Of a stretch of DNA of 64,000 bases, positions 48,229-57,491 are shown in pieces. The position numbers and the translations under genes are program-made. This DNA comes from Bhargavaea changchunensis. Its GTDB lineage: Bacteria > Bacillota > Bacilli > Bacillales_A > Planococcaceae. Position 1 is the stretch's first letter, and the number at the start of each line of letters is the position of its first letter. The notes under the pieces are model-generated. The model was not told where the DNA came from. It did not search any database and saw only the letters and a list, made by a program, of their open reading frames with translations. The stretch is from NCBI RefSeq assembly GCF_042665595.1, contig NZ_JBHTCT010000036.1:1-64000 (forward strand), written 5' to 3'.

Positions 48229-49038
48229 TCATGAAACGAGGACAAGGCTGATGGCCATGACTGCCATGCCGGCGATCATGCCGTAGATTGACAGATGCGC
48301 CTCGTCGAATTTCTGCGCTGCGGGAAGCAGTTCATCCACCGAGATAAACACCATTATTCCCGCCACCGCCGCAAAAATGACACCAAACATGATCCCGTTC
48401 AAAAACGGCATGAGAATCAGGAAGGCGATCACCGCACCCGCGGGTTCTGCCAGGCCGGACAGGAAGCTCAGTTTGAATGCCTGCTTCCGGTCCCCTGTCG
48501 CGAAGTACATCGGCACGGATACCGCGATGCCTTCCGGAATGTTGTGAATGGCTACTGCAATGGCGATGGCCACTCCGAGTGTCGGGTCCTGGAGGGCCGA
48601 TGTAAACGTCGCAATCCCCTCCGGGAAGTTGTGAATGGCGATGGCCAGTGCGGTGAATACCCCCATCTTCTTTAATCTCGCATATTCGTCATTCGTGGGT
48701 CCCTGCCCGATGTCTTCGATGCTCTTCACTTCATGCGGATTTCCCGTCGACGGGATAAAGCGGTCGATAATCGCAATCACCAGCATCCCGCCGAAGAATC
48801 CGGCAATCGTCGCCCAATAGCCGGGTGTGTTTCCAAGTTCATAGGTCAACGCGTCTTTTGCCTTGACGAAGATTTCGACAAGCGAGACGTAGATCATGAC
48901 GCCTGCCGAGAAACCGAGTGAGGCTGACAGGAATTTCGTGTTTGTCCGGGAAGTAAAGAACGCAAGCAGGCTTCCGATCCCCGTTGCCAATCCGGCAAAC
49001 AGGGTCAGGCCAAATGCGATCCAGATGTTTCCTTCCAT
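48229..49038 (-). CDS. ZIP-family metal transporter (ZupT type)
   Basis: A 269-residue protein with eight membrane segments. The ZupT metal-path motifs are complete: IAIHNFPEGIATF and VAIHNIPEGIAVSVP, with a further Glu in FLSGLAEPAGAVIAF. ZupT imports zinc and other divalent metals (iron, manganese, cobalt). The cytoplasmic loop (HEVKSIEDIGQGPTNDEYAR) lacks a long histidine tract. It has its own promoter. Confidence 0.9.
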   Translation of the reverse strand: MEGNIWIAFGLTLFAGLATGIGSLLAFFTSRTNTKFLSASLGFSAGVMIYVSLVEIFVKAKDALTYELGNTPGYWATIAGFFGGMLVIAIIDRFIPSTGNPHEVKSIEDIGQGPTNDEYARLKKMGVFTALAIAIHNFPEGIATFTSALQDPTLGVAIAIAVAIHNIPEGIAVSVPMYFATGDRKQAFKLSFLSGLAEPAGAVIAFLILMPFLNGIMFGVIFAAVAGIMVFISVDELLPAAQKFDEAHLSIYGMIAGMAVMAISLVLVS

Positions 49039-49071
49039 TCAACCATCCACTTTCTGATTTAAGATGATGCT

Positions 49072-49101
49072 ATTATATGCCAGAAAGTTTCCCTTGTGCA
49101 A
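49072..49101 (-). promoter_or_regulatory. Sigma-A promoter of the ZIP gene
   Basis: Minus-strand TTGCAC (49096-49101), 18-bp spacer, TATAAT (49072-49077). No clear Zur or MntR palindrome is seen around it. Confidence 0.65.
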
Positions 49102-49246
49102 CTTATTCGCGGATGAATTTTCGAAATACCGCTTCAAATGTGCCGTATGAGTTTCAACTATACAGAAGGATAGGCTATGCAGGCGTGGCTTGCGGGGTGC
49201 CGGCGCGAATTCCGAAGAGACGGCGGAAAACCCAAAATGCCACAAC

Positions 49247-49274
49247 ATAAAAATCCGCGCAGGCGGCGCGGATT
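49247..49274 (-). terminator. Terminator of the GGDEF-EAL gene
   Basis: Stem AATCCGCGC / GCGCGGATT followed by T4-5 on the minus strand. Confidence 0.8.
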
Positions 49275-49282
49275 GGGAAGCT

Positions 49283-50968
49283 TCAGCAAGACAGCGATGC
49301 GGGCATATATTTCTTTTCAAATTCCGCAGGCGCCAAAGGTGCATCAAAATAGTAGCCCTGGACGCCGCGGCACCCGATTTCCATTAGAAATCGGAGCTGT
49401 TCTTCGGTCTCGACGCCTTCTGCAATCAGGCTGCAGTCAAGTCCTTTTGCAAGGGACACAATCGACTTCAGGATGGCTTCCGACTTTCCGATCATGCCGA
49501 TGCCGGAGACGAAGAATTGGTCGATTTTGATCTTGTCCACCGGAAAATTCGTCAGATAGGACAGGCCCGAGAAGCCGGTTCCAAAGTCATCGATTGCGAC
49601 AGTGATCCCTTGGCTTCTGCATTTCCTCAGATTGGAAAGGACCAGATCCGAACTGAGGATTTCCTTCCACTCGGTGATTTCAATCTCGAACCGTTCCGGC
49701 GGGATGTTCCACTTCCGAAGCATCCTCATCACAGTGCCGTAGAACCGTTTGTCATCCAACAGGTGAGAGGTCACGTTCACGGCAATTCTCGGGAGGCTGC
49801 CATACTTCTCGGCCCAGCGTTTCCCCTCCGCCAGGACCAGGTTCAGGAGATGAATCGTCAGTTCCCTGATTTTCCCGCTTTCTTCGGCAATCGGGATGAA
49901 TTCGTAAGGGGACAGGATCCCGAGTTCTGGATGATTCCATCTCGACAAGGTTTCAATTCCGATCAGTCTGCCGCTTTTGCCGTCCAGCTGGGGCTGGACG
50001 ACACAGGAGAACCCTTTGTTCTTGAACTCACCCGAAAACAGCTCATCCTCGATTACCCGCTTGCGATCAAGCCTCGTCTTCATCTCGTCATGGAACAGCA
50101 GAAAGCAGCTGCCCCTCTTTTTTTTCGACTCGTGCATTGCCGTATCTGCCATGCTGAGCAGCTCGGCTGTCGTCTTCCCGTCTTCCGGGTAGCGGCTGAC
50201 CCCCACGCTCGCAGAGGCGGAAAAACTTACATTATCACTTAGTCTGACAGAGATGGCGGTCTGTTTGAACATTTCCTTGATCCACTGATTCAAGTCATGC
50301 GGATCCGTCCGATGGGTGAGGAAAATAAATTCGTCTCCTCCAATCCGGGTCACCACGTCTCCGACCTGCAGCAGACTTTTCAGCCGCTTTGCGATCTGGC
50401 GGATATAGTGGTCCCCCGACTCATGTCCGTGAAGGTCGTTCAGTTGGCGGAAGCTATCGATATCGAAGAGTACGACGGAAAACGGATTTGCTTCCTTGAT
50501 ATATTCTTCCATCTTCTCAATCGCTGAACGACGGTTCGGAAGGCCGGTCAGATCATCCTTGAAAGCGAGCATCTCCAACCGCGCCTCGGCTTCCTTATAA
50601 CGGCTGATGTCATGAAAGAGGACTGCAATCCGGCCGTCGCCAATCTCCTGTGCGTCGACCTGAAGCCAGAGACCCGCAGGACGGTAATAGATTTCTTCCG
50701 TCTCGGCGATTCCCGTTTTGCGGATCCGGTCGTACATCTCTTTCAGACCTGCGTTGACGGCATACGGAAATTCCGCCCAGGCATTTTTCCCGACGAGCTG
50801 CTCCCCTTCACGTCCAAGGAGGCGGGACGCCTTTTCATTGATGTAAATGAAATCCGACTGCTTGTCCAGTACATAAAAGGCACTGGCCAGCCCGCTCATG
50901 ATGCGGATGGCGTCCTGCTCGTCCAATGATCCGCTCAGGTCACCTCCGGCATTCCGGTGTCTCTTCAT
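49283..50968 (-). CDS. PAS-GGDEF-EAL cyclic-di-GMP turnover protein
   Basis: A 561-residue soluble protein. A PAS domain (about 20-125) precedes a GGDEF domain (about 130-295) with an intact G210-G-D-E-F214 motif, no RxxD inhibitory site, and an EAL domain (about 305-555). In the EAL domain the name motif reads E339-T-L, but N398, E430, D460/D461, K481, E518 and Q537 are kept, so phosphodiesterase activity is possible. ATG 50968 follows AAGGAGG; it starts 28 bases after the UDG gene's stop, so the two may be one operon. No other c-di-GMP gene is in the window. Confidence 0.92.
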   Translation of the reverse strand: MKRHRNAGGDLSGSLDEQDAIRIMSGLASAFYVLDKQSDFIYINEKASRLLGREGEQLVGKNAWAEFPYAVNAGLKEMYDRIRKTGIAETEEIYYRPAGLWLQVDAQEIGDGRIAVLFHDISRYKEAEARLEMLAFKDDLTGLPNRRSAIEKMEEYIKEANPFSVVLFDIDSFRQLNDLHGHESGDHYIRQIAKRLKSLLQVGDVVTRIGGDEFIFLTHRTDPHDLNQWIKEMFKQTAISVRLSDNVSFSASASVGVSRYPEDGKTTAELLSMADTAMHESKKKRGSCFLLFHDEMKTRLDRKRVIEDELFSGEFKNKGFSCVVQPQLDGKSGRLIGIETLSRWNHPELGILSPYEFIPIAEESGKIRELTIHLLNLVLAEGKRWAEKYGSLPRIAVNVTSHLLDDKRFYGTVMRMLRKWNIPPERFEIEITEWKEILSSDLVLSNLRKCRSQGITVAIDDFGTGFSGLSYLTNFPVDKIKIDQFFVSGIGMIGKSEAILKSIVSLAKGLDCSLIAEGVETEEQLRFLMEIGCRGVQGYYFDAPLAPAEFEKKYMPASLSC

Positions 50969-50995
50969 CTGCTTCCGCCTCCTTCCCGTACCCAT

Positions 50996-51655
50996 TCAGC
51001 CTTCGCCGGCATACCTTCGCAGAGCCTTTCCGATCTCCTGCCAGTCTTCCTCCACCTTTTCCCGCAATGACGGGTTATAGAACACGGAAGCCGGATGGAA
51101 TGTCGGAATAATTGTCCTGACGTCCTCTGTCAGGCTGTATGTCCCATCCTCCGTGTCCCTCAAATATTGGACCGGAGCCTCGATCAGCTGTCCATGCACG
51201 TCCGACACTTTATATTCCTTGCCGAGCAGGCGCTGCAGGCCGATGTTGCCCAGCGTGACGATAAGCTTTGGCCTCACGTCCCGCATCTCCGCATCCAGAA
51301 GAGGCGCGTGGGCAAGAATTTCCTTTGCCTTAGGTGCACGGTTATACTTTCGCTCGGTCAGTGTGCCGTCGCGCTCCTTTTTCGTTCCCCAGCGATACGG
51401 TCGGCTGCGTACGGCGCTTGTGATATAGACATCCTCCCGGCGGAGCCCGATCGAGGCGAGGGATTTCATGAGTTCCTTTCCCGCGCGCCCGATAAAAGGA
51501 ATGCCGTCCACCAGTTCAAATTCCCCCGGCGCCTCACCGACAAGCATCAGTTCCGGCTCAACGGGGCCCTGTCCGTAGACGAACCCTTCCACCGGGGCGT
51601 CACCCATGCGCCGGCGCCCGAGTTCTGCAAGTTCTTCACTGATTCTGTACACCAT
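50996..51655 (-). CDS. Family-4-like uracil-DNA glycosylase lacking cluster cysteines
   Basis: A 219-residue protein of the uracil-DNA glycosylase superfamily. Motif A is LMLVGEAPGEFELVDGIPF and motif B is PTFHPASVF, as in family 4 enzymes, with VTLGNIGLQRLLG between. The protein contains no cysteine at all, whereas family 4 enzymes bind a [4Fe-4S] cluster with four; the usual KCRP-type segment reads RSRPYRWG. It is therefore a cluster-free variant. It precedes the GGDEF-EAL gene on the same strand. Confidence 0.82.
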   Translation of the reverse strand: MVYRISEELAELGRRRMGDAPVEGFVYGQGPVEPELMLVGEAPGEFELVDGIPFIGRAGKELMKSLASIGLRREDVYITSAVRSRPYRWGTKKERDGTLTERKYNRAPKAKEILAHAPLLDAEMRDVRPKLIVTLGNIGLQRLLGKEYKVSDVHGQLIEAPVQYLRDTEDGTYSLTEDVRTIIPTFHPASVFYNPSLREKVEEDWQEIGKALRRYAGEG

Positions 51656-51728
51656 CCATCACTTCTTTCCTGCTGTCCCTTATCTATACCACATGCCATG
51701 ACCCCTTAACAATCAGGGGTTCCGCTGA

Positions 51729-52334
51729 TCAGGATTCGATGCGATCCCTATTCCAGTAAGAAAACAGAATCAGGAGCAGGAACAGGTAGGCCGTCCCGGC
51801 GGCCCAGCCTGCCAGCACATCCGTTGCATAATGCCGTCCGAGTACAATACGTGAAAGGCCCATACCCGCAACCAGAATGCCGGCAACGGCCAGGACTGTC
51901 CAGCGCCAGAAGATCGGGCGGATCCGCCGCATGACCACGATTCCGATCGAACTCACATAGAGGAGCCCCATCTGGGCGTGGCCTGACGGAAAACTGTAGC
52001 TTGCCAGCTGGTCCGGCATATCCGGACGGGGTCGCCCGAACCATTCCTTCAGCCATTCATTAATGGCGAATCCCACGCCAACCGCAAGTACGATAAACAG
52101 GGCATCACGCGGTGAACGCCTGATCAAAAGCAGGACGATCGCCACTAAACAGATTGCTGCAACGGTCTCAGGGTTGCCGAGGAAGCTGAGCACCCCCAAG
52201 AACTCCGCCCCCGCCAGCGCCTCCGACAAGGTCCTGTCAAGCGCCTCAAGCAACGGGGATTCATAGAATATCGCCAGCAGCACAAACAAAACGAAGGCGG
52301 CCGCCGTGGCCCCCACTTTCCTTTTATTGTTCAC
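51729..52334 (-). CDS. PAP2-family membrane phosphatase
   Basis: A 201-residue protein with six membrane segments and the three acid-phosphatase motifs: KEWFGRPRP (KxxxxxxRP), SFPSGH and SRIVLGRHYATD (SRxxxxxHxxxD). Relatives dephosphorylate undecaprenyl-pyrophosphate or phosphatidylglycerophosphate outside the membrane. GTG 52334 is chosen because GGAGG is seven bases upstream; the ATG at 52370 has no good site. Monocistronic. Confidence 0.88.
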   Translation of the reverse strand: MNNKRKVGATAAAFVLFVLLAIFYESPLLEALDRTLSEALAGAEFLGVLSFLGNPETVAAICLVAIVLLLIRRSPRDALFIVLAVGVGFAINEWLKEWFGRPRPDMPDQLASYSFPSGHAQMGLLYVSSIGIVVMRRIRPIFWRWTVLAVAGILVAGMGLSRIVLGRHYATDVLAGWAAGTAYLFLLLILFSYWNRDRIES

Positions 52335-52491
52335 CCAATTCCCTCCAGCCTGAATAAACTCTGTATTCATTTTATCACCGGAGGCAGGGGACATACCCGA
52401 AGAAAAGGAGTCGGCAGCCCAAAAACATATTCCAACTATTCCGTTTCGGCCGACATAATTCCTGCCGATTCTACAATTTTTTCACGACAAA

Positions 52492-52521
52492 TAAAAGCAC
52501 CCTGCTTTACGCAGGGTGCTT
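52492..52521. terminator. Terminator of the siderophore operon
   Basis: Stem AAGCACCCTGC / GCAGGGTGCTT followed by TTAT on the minus strand, just after the stop of the last gene. Confidence 0.8.
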
Positions 52522-52533
52522 GGGAGGGACCGA

Positions 52534-53481
52534 TCAGAGGCTTCCTTCGACTTCGGAGATCATCTCTTTCATCGACTGGAGGCCGCCTCCGGAAAGGTAC
52601 CAGTATTCGCCATTCAGATAGTGGATGTTATCGTTTTTGTAGGCATTCGTCTTCTGCACAAGGTCGTTTTCCAGCGATGCCTTCACGCTTGAATCCTCGC
52701 CGATCGCTGCATCACGGTCGATGACGTAGAGAATATCCGGGTTCGTCTCCAGGATATATTCGAATGTGATGTTCTGGCCATGCGTCGAGACTTCGATGTT
52801 CTCATCAGCCGGCTTCAGGCCGAACACATCATGGATGAGGCCAAAGCGGGATGACGGGCCATACGCACTGACCTTGCTCTGGGAGCCGAGGACAATCAGG
52901 GCCTTTTCATCAGTTGCGGAAGTCTTTTCCTGGATGCCGGCCACGCGGCTGTCGATGTCTTCAAGTTCCTTGTTCATTTCATCTTCTTTTCCGAAAATCT
53001 TAGCGACTGTATTCATGTTTTCCTTGAAGGATTCCATGTAGTTCATCGTGTCGATCGGAATATAGACGGTCGGCGCGATTTCAGCGAACTGGTCATACAG
53101 CTGTGCCTGGCGGGTGGAGATGAAGATGACATCAGGCTGCAGCGCGTGGATGGCTTCAAAGTCCGGCTCTTTCAGGCTGCCGACATTCGTGTAGTCATCC
53201 GATGCATACTGCTCGAGATAGTTCGGGACGGTTGCCTGCGGGACACCCGCAACTTCCACGCCGAGCTCATCGAGTGTATCGAGGATACCAAAGTCGAAAA
53301 CAACGACTTTCTCAGGCGTCCCTTTGATTTCAGCTTTGCCGAGCTCGTGCTCGATTGTCATGGTATCCGCTGCTTGATCGGATGTGCCGCTGTCTTTTTT
53401 GTCTTCTCCTGCATTGTCGTTGCCGCAGGCCCCCAAGACGAGGATAAACGCCATCAGCATGGCGAGGAAAGTGAACTTCTT
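52534..53481 (-). CDS. yclQ: Siderophore ABC importer, substrate-binding lipoprotein (YclQ type)
   Basis: A 315-residue lipoprotein: signal peptide with lipobox LGAC (C20), a short acidic linker, then a periplasmic-binding-protein fold of the FatB/CeuA/YclQ group (KVVVFDFGILDTLDELGVEVAGVP, EAIHALQPDVIFISTRQA, HGQNITFEYILETNPDILYV). In Bacillus subtilis YclQ binds petrobactin, and the gene order here (permease, permease, ATPase, binding protein) is the same as yclNOPQ. ATG 53481 follows AGAGGGA. Exact siderophore is inferred. Confidence 0.88.
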   Translation of the reverse strand, partial: KKFTFLAMLMAFILVLGACGNDNAGEDKKDSGTSDQAADTMTIEHELGKAEIKGTPEKVVVFDFGILDTLDELGVEVAGVPQATVPNYLEQYASDDYTNVGSLKEPDFEAIHALQPDVIFISTRQAQLYDQFAEIAPTVYIPIDTMNYMESFKENMNTVAKIFGKEDEMNKELEDIDSRVAGIQEKTSATDEKALIVLGSQSKVSAYGPSSRFGLIHDVFGLKPADENIEVSTHGQNITFEYILETNPDILYVIDRDAAIGEDSSVKASLENDLVQKTNAYKNDNIHYLNGEYWYLSGGGLQSMKEMISEVEGSL

Positions 53482-53519
53482 CATCAGAATCCCTCTTCTT
53501 TCGTAATTAAAGAATGTGT

Positions 53520-54281
53520 TCAAGAATTGAAGTATACACAGATCCGGCAGTTGCTCATCTGCTTGATCGGAATGTCCATATCATAGATTTCTTTCAGCGA
53601 CTCGGAGTTGATGATGTCCTCGGTAGGGCCGTCCTTGACCACACGCCCGTCCTTCAGCGCTACAATCCGGTCGGAATAGACCGATGCGAAGTTGATGTCG
53701 TGGAGGACGATGACGACGGTCTTGCCGAGCTCATCCACGAGCCTGCGGAGGATCTTCATGATCTGGACGGAATGCTTCATATCAAGGTTGTTGAGTGGCT
53801 CATCGAGAAGGACATACTCGGTGTCCTGTGCGATGACCATAGAAATAAATGCCCGCTGGCGCTGGCCGCCGGACAATTCGTCCAGGAAGCTGTCTTCCAT
53901 TTCGCCCAGTTCCATATACTCGATTGCTTGGTTAATGACACGGTTGTCCTCTTCGGTCAGCCGGCCCTTCGAGTGCGGGAAGCGTCCGAAAGAGACCAGT
54001 TCCCTTACAGTCAGGCGGACATTCATGTAGTTGGATTGCTTCAGGATCGATACGCGTTTGGCGAAATCATTGGATTTCATCTTGCGGACATCATCCTTGT
54101 CGACAAGCACTTCTCCCGTGTCTGCATCTAGCAGGCGGCTCACCATGGAGAGCAGGGTCGACTTACCCGCCCCGTTCGGTCCGATGAATGAAGTGATCTG
54201 ACCGCGCTGAATGTTGACCGAGACCTTTTCGACGACGGCTTTTTTTCCATAAAACTTGGACAGCTCACGAACTTGAATCAT
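53520..54281 (-). CDS. yclP: Siderophore ABC importer, ATPase (YclP type)
   Basis: A 253-residue ABC ATPase: Walker A GPNGAGKST, Q-loop in ILKQSNYMN, signature LSGGQRQRAF, Walker B YVLLDEPLNNLD and H-loop VLHDINFA. It drives the two FecCD-type permeases encoded directly upstream. Its ATG overlaps the stop of the second permease gene by four bases. Confidence 0.92.
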   Translation of the reverse strand: MIQVRELSKFYGKKAVVEKVSVNIQRGQITSFIGPNGAGKSTLLSMVSRLLDADTGEVLVDKDDVRKMKSNDFAKRVSILKQSNYMNVRLTVRELVSFGRFPHSKGRLTEEDNRVINQAIEYMELGEMEDSFLDELSGGQRQRAFISMVIAQDTEYVLLDEPLNNLDMKHSVQIMKILRRLVDELGKTVVIVLHDINFASVYSDRIVALKDGRVVKDGPTEDIINSESLKEIYDMDIPIKQMSNCRICVYFNS

Positions 54282-55228
54282 GCGGATCGACTCTCCTTAA
54301 GTAGTAGATAGATGAAATACACGCCGCCGGCGAATTCGATGACGACACTCAAAGTGGTAGAGAAGGTGAAGATACGCTCGACGACCCACTGTCCCCCGAT
54401 AAGGAGGACCATGCTCAGGCCGGCTGCAGCTGTAATCGTGAAGGAATGCTTATAAGACTTGATGAACTGGTAGCTCAAGTTGGCGACGATCAGCCCGAAG
54501 AATGTGATCGGGCCGACAAGCGCCGTGGATACGGCGATCAGGACCGCCGACAGGATCAGGGTGCCGCGCACCATCCTGTCATACGGTACGCCCAGATTCA
54601 TGGAGATATCCCGGCCAAGCGAGATCACGTCCATGATCCTGAGCTGGCGCCATCCTATGATGATGCAGACCGCGACAACCGCTATGGAAAGCCAGACCAG
54701 ATCTGCATTGACATTATTGAAACTGGCAAACATCGCATCCTGGACGGTCAGGAACTCGTTCGGGTCGATCAGAACCTGGAGGAATGTCGAGATGCTTCCG
54801 AAAAAGGTTCCGACGATGATTCCGACCAGGAGCAGGAAGTAGACCGGCCGGTTCCCCTTCTTGAAGAGGAGCTGGTAGAGCAGCAGTGCGAAAATGATCA
54901 TCGCTGCCACCGACAGCAGGAAGTTGACCTGCTTGTTGACGACCGTTATATGAGTCGAGCCCAGGAAAAAGATGATGAGCGTCTGGAGCAACATATAGAG
55001 AGAATCCAGCCCCATGATGCTCGGCGTCAGGATGCGGTTCTGGGTGATCGTCTGGAAGACGACCGTTGCATAGGCGATCGCGATGCCGGTCACGGCCATC
55101 GCCGCAACCTTCACGCCCCTTCTCGGGAGGGCGTAGTCATAGCTGCCGTTCAGATCATGGAACAGGTACAGCCCGACAAAAAGCGCCGCCAGCGCATACA
55201 GGATGATGAGTTTTGTGGAATCACGCAT
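54278..55228 (-). CDS. yclO: Siderophore ABC importer, permease 2 (YclO type)
   Basis: A 316-residue FecCD/BtuC-type permease with nine or ten membrane segments; SIMGLDSLYMLLQTLIIFFL, VGTFFGSISTFLQVLIDPNE and ALVGPITFFGLIVANLSYQ are the conserved regions. It overlaps the end of the first permease gene and has GGAGG before its ATG. Confidence 0.9.
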   Translation of the reverse strand: MRDSTKLIILYALAALFVGLYLFHDLNGSYDYALPRRGVKVAAMAVTGIAIAYATVVFQTITQNRILTPSIMGLDSLYMLLQTLIIFFLGSTHITVVNKQVNFLLSVAAMIIFALLLYQLLFKKGNRPVYFLLLVGIIVGTFFGSISTFLQVLIDPNEFLTVQDAMFASFNNVNADLVWLSIAVVAVCIIIGWRQLRIMDVISLGRDISMNLGVPYDRMVRGTLILSAVLIAVSTALVGPITFFGLIVANLSYQFIKSYKHSFTITAAAGLSMVLLIGGQWVVERIFTFSTTLSVVIEFAGGVYFIYLLLKESRSA

Positions 55229-56171
55229 AGGCTTTCCTCCTGAACAGCAAGTAAAGGAAGATGCCGCTGCCGATGACTCCGACCATCAGACTGATGGAAA
55301 TTTCATATGGATAAATCAGCACACGTCCGAGAATGTCACAGACGAGAAGGAAAATCGCGCCCATGAGAGCCGTGTGCGGCAAAGTCTTCTCAAGGTTGTC
55401 CCCTTTCATGATGGAGACGATGTTGGGGATGATGAGTCCGAGGAACGGAATCATGCCGACCGTGAGGACGACCGTTACGGTGATCAAGGCCACCAGGATC
55501 AGTCCGAAGTTCAATACAAACCTGTAGTTGAGCCCGAGGTTCCTGGAGAAATCTTCCCCCATGCCGGCAACCGTAAAGCGGTTTGCGTACAGGTAGGCCA
55601 GGATCAGGATCGGGACGCTGATATAAAGAAGTTCATAGCGTCCGGACATGATCATGGAGAAATCCCCCTGCAGCCAAGAGGACATGTTCTGGATCACATT
55701 CGACCGATAGGCGAAGAATGTCGTCAGTGAAGACAGGATGTTCCCGAACATCAGCCCGACCAGCGGAATGAAGATCGCATCTTTGAACTTGATGCGCTCC
55801 AGGATCTGCATGAACAAGAGTGTTCCGGCCAGGGCGAATGCAAACGCGATGGCCATCTGCTCGAGCATTGTCGCATTCGTGAACAGAAGCATGGATACAA
55901 GGATCCCGAGACGGGTCGCATCCAGTGTCCCTGCCGTTGTGGGCGAAACAAACTTGTTCCGGCTCAACTGCTGCATGATCAGACCGGCTACGCTCATGCC
56001 CGCGCCGGCCAACAGGATGGCGACGAGGCGAGGCACACGGCTGATCAGGAATATTTGAGTTTCTTCGGAACTCCAATCCAGGAGGTCCATTGGTGAGATG
56101 CTGCTCGTCCCGACGAACAAGGATAAGAACGACAGGATGACGAGTCCGGCAATCATGTAACGTGTCTTCAT
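55221..56171 (-). CDS. yclN: Siderophore ABC importer, permease 1 (YclN type)
   Basis: A 316-residue FecCD-type permease, first gene of the four-gene importer. LISRVPRLVAILLAGAGMSV and GLIMQQLSRNKFVSPTTAGT are typical, as is MIPFLGLIIPNIVSIMKGDN. A promoter flanked by two Fur-box-like sequences lies upstream, so iron starvation should induce the operon. The start is preceded only by GGGGAT. Confidence 0.9.
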   Translation of the reverse strand: MKTRYMIAGLVILSFLSLFVGTSSISPMDLLDWSSEETQIFLISRVPRLVAILLAGAGMSVAGLIMQQLSRNKFVSPTTAGTLDATRLGILVSMLLFTNATMLEQMAIAFAFALAGTLLFMQILERIKFKDAIFIPLVGLMFGNILSSLTTFFAYRSNVIQNMSSWLQGDFSMIMSGRYELLYISVPILILAYLYANRFTVAGMGEDFSRNLGLNYRFVLNFGLILVALITVTVVLTVGMIPFLGLIIPNIVSIMKGDNLEKTLPHTALMGAIFLLVCDILGRVLIYPYEISISLMVGVIGSGIFLYLLFRRKAYA

Positions 56172-56220
56172 GGCTATCCCCGATGCACTGCAATTTGAAA
56201 GGCTATTGAGAATGTTCTGT

Positions 56221-56303
56221 TGAAAATCATTCTCAGCAACCTTGCAATTGTTATTATAGCACGCGTTATCGGGAAGTCAAAGGTTAAATGAAAATGATTA
56301 TCA
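56221..56303 (-). promoter_or_regulatory. Fur-controlled promoter of the yclNOPQ-type operon
   Basis: Minus-strand TTGACT (56275-56280), 16-bp spacer, TATAAT (56253-56258). Two sequences like the Fur box TGATAATNATTATCA flank it: TGAAAATGATTATCA (56289-56303, one mismatch) upstream of the -35, and TGAAAATCATTCTCA (56221-56235, two mismatches) downstream of the start point. Confidence 0.85.
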
Positions 56304-56420
56304 TTTAGTTTAGAATGATTATTGATAAGGTTTTGCCCATCACGGAAGTGAGTTTTCGGATAACATTGAATTTCGCTAATTCGGGAGTTTTTTCAGTGCT
56401 TGAGGCTTTCCGGGACAAAG

Positions 56421-56449
56421 AAAAACCGCAGCGGCGGCTGCGGTTTTTC
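56421..56449 (-). terminator. Terminator of the DUF6612-like gene
   Basis: Stem AAACCGCAGC / GCTGCGGTTT with T5 after it on each strand. Confidence 0.8.
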
Positions 56450-56457
56450 TTGTTTGA

Positions 56458-57327
56458 TTATTGTTGCGGAAGTTCAACTGCGGAGTCGATGACTTCCTGA
56501 GGGATTTCGATCTTCTCGATGCCGTTGATATTCGAGTAGGCAGTATTCGAGTCGATGTCGATATTGAGCGTCTCTCCCTGCTCTTCAATCGTCATGGCCA
56601 TGACCATGTTCATGGCCGTCATGTTGAATGTTTCCTTATCCACGAACATCTCGTACTGAAGGTCATTGATTTCCATGTTCTCAAGTGCCTTCTGTTCTTC
56701 TTCACCCATCTGCTCGAGCATTTCGGGCGGGAGTTGTTCATGGAGCGTCTGCTTGATCAGCTCGTTGAACTTCTCCCCGTCTGCCGTGAGTTTCAGGATG
56801 TATTCGTTCTCGTTCTGCTCAAACTTCATGTCTTTTGCATACTCCTGAAGCTGCTCGAGCTGCTCGGACGGATCCGGCTGCTGCTGGGTCAGCTGGTCGA
56901 GCCCGGGGACCGCCCCGGTCATTTTGATCCACTGCTCACCCTGCGGATCGCGCATATACATGGTCCCGTCTTCAGTCATATAGACATCAAGGTCCATTGA
57001 CATCTCCTCACCGCCGGCGGCGCTCATGGACATCGTGCCCTTCTGATGCATCGCAAGCGGATCCAGCGTCATTTCCATATCCATGTCAGTAACCGTGTTC
57101 ATCTCTACTTCCTGCGAAGGGATCGAGATCTTCTGGTCCATTTCCACTTTGGCTTCGGCGCTCTTCATCTCCTGGGAAGCAGTCAGTGCTTTCTCATAAA
57201 CTTCTTCCGCCGTCAGGTCGCTCTGCTTTTCTTTAGGTGTGCCTTCCGTGGGTTCGGCCGTTTCATTGCATGCCGCGAGACCGAGTGTCAGGGTTCCGGC
57301 TACCATGGCCATCAAGAGTTTCTTCAT
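56458..57327 (-). CDS. DUF6612-like lipoprotein, rich in Met and Glu
   Basis: A 289-residue lipoprotein with signal peptide and lipobox LAAC (C20). The mature part resembles the DUF6612/LppX-like fold seen in Bacillales lipoproteins: TAEEVYEKALTASQEMKSAE, EDGTMYMRDPQGEQWIKMTG, LQYEMFVDKETFNMTAMNMV. It is very acidic and contains many methionines (for example TVTDMDMEMTLDPLAMHQKG). Family function unknown. GAGGCGG precedes the ATG. Confidence 0.75.
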   Translation of the reverse strand: MKKLLMAMVAGTLTLGLAACNETAEPTEGTPKEKQSDLTAEEVYEKALTASQEMKSAEAKVEMDQKISIPSQEVEMNTVTDMDMEMTLDPLAMHQKGTMSMSAAGGEEMSMDLDVYMTEDGTMYMRDPQGEQWIKMTGAVPGLDQLTQQQPDPSEQLEQLQEYAKDMKFEQNENEYILKLTADGEKFNELIKQTLHEQLPPEMLEQMGEEEQKALENMEINDLQYEMFVDKETFNMTAMNMVMAMTIEEQGETLNIDIDSNTAYSNINGIEKIEIPQEVIDSAVELPQQ

Positions 57328-57491
57328 ATTGAATTACCGCCTCTCTCATTTGGGTACAGTCCGTAATACGGCAACATTCATGGAAAAGTTCCGTTTTCTT
57401 GAAGAAACACAACGAAAGACCCACTCCTCTTCCGCATCCTTTTTGATTCGGCTATAATGACGGAAGTCAAAATCATACATCGGAGGAACCC

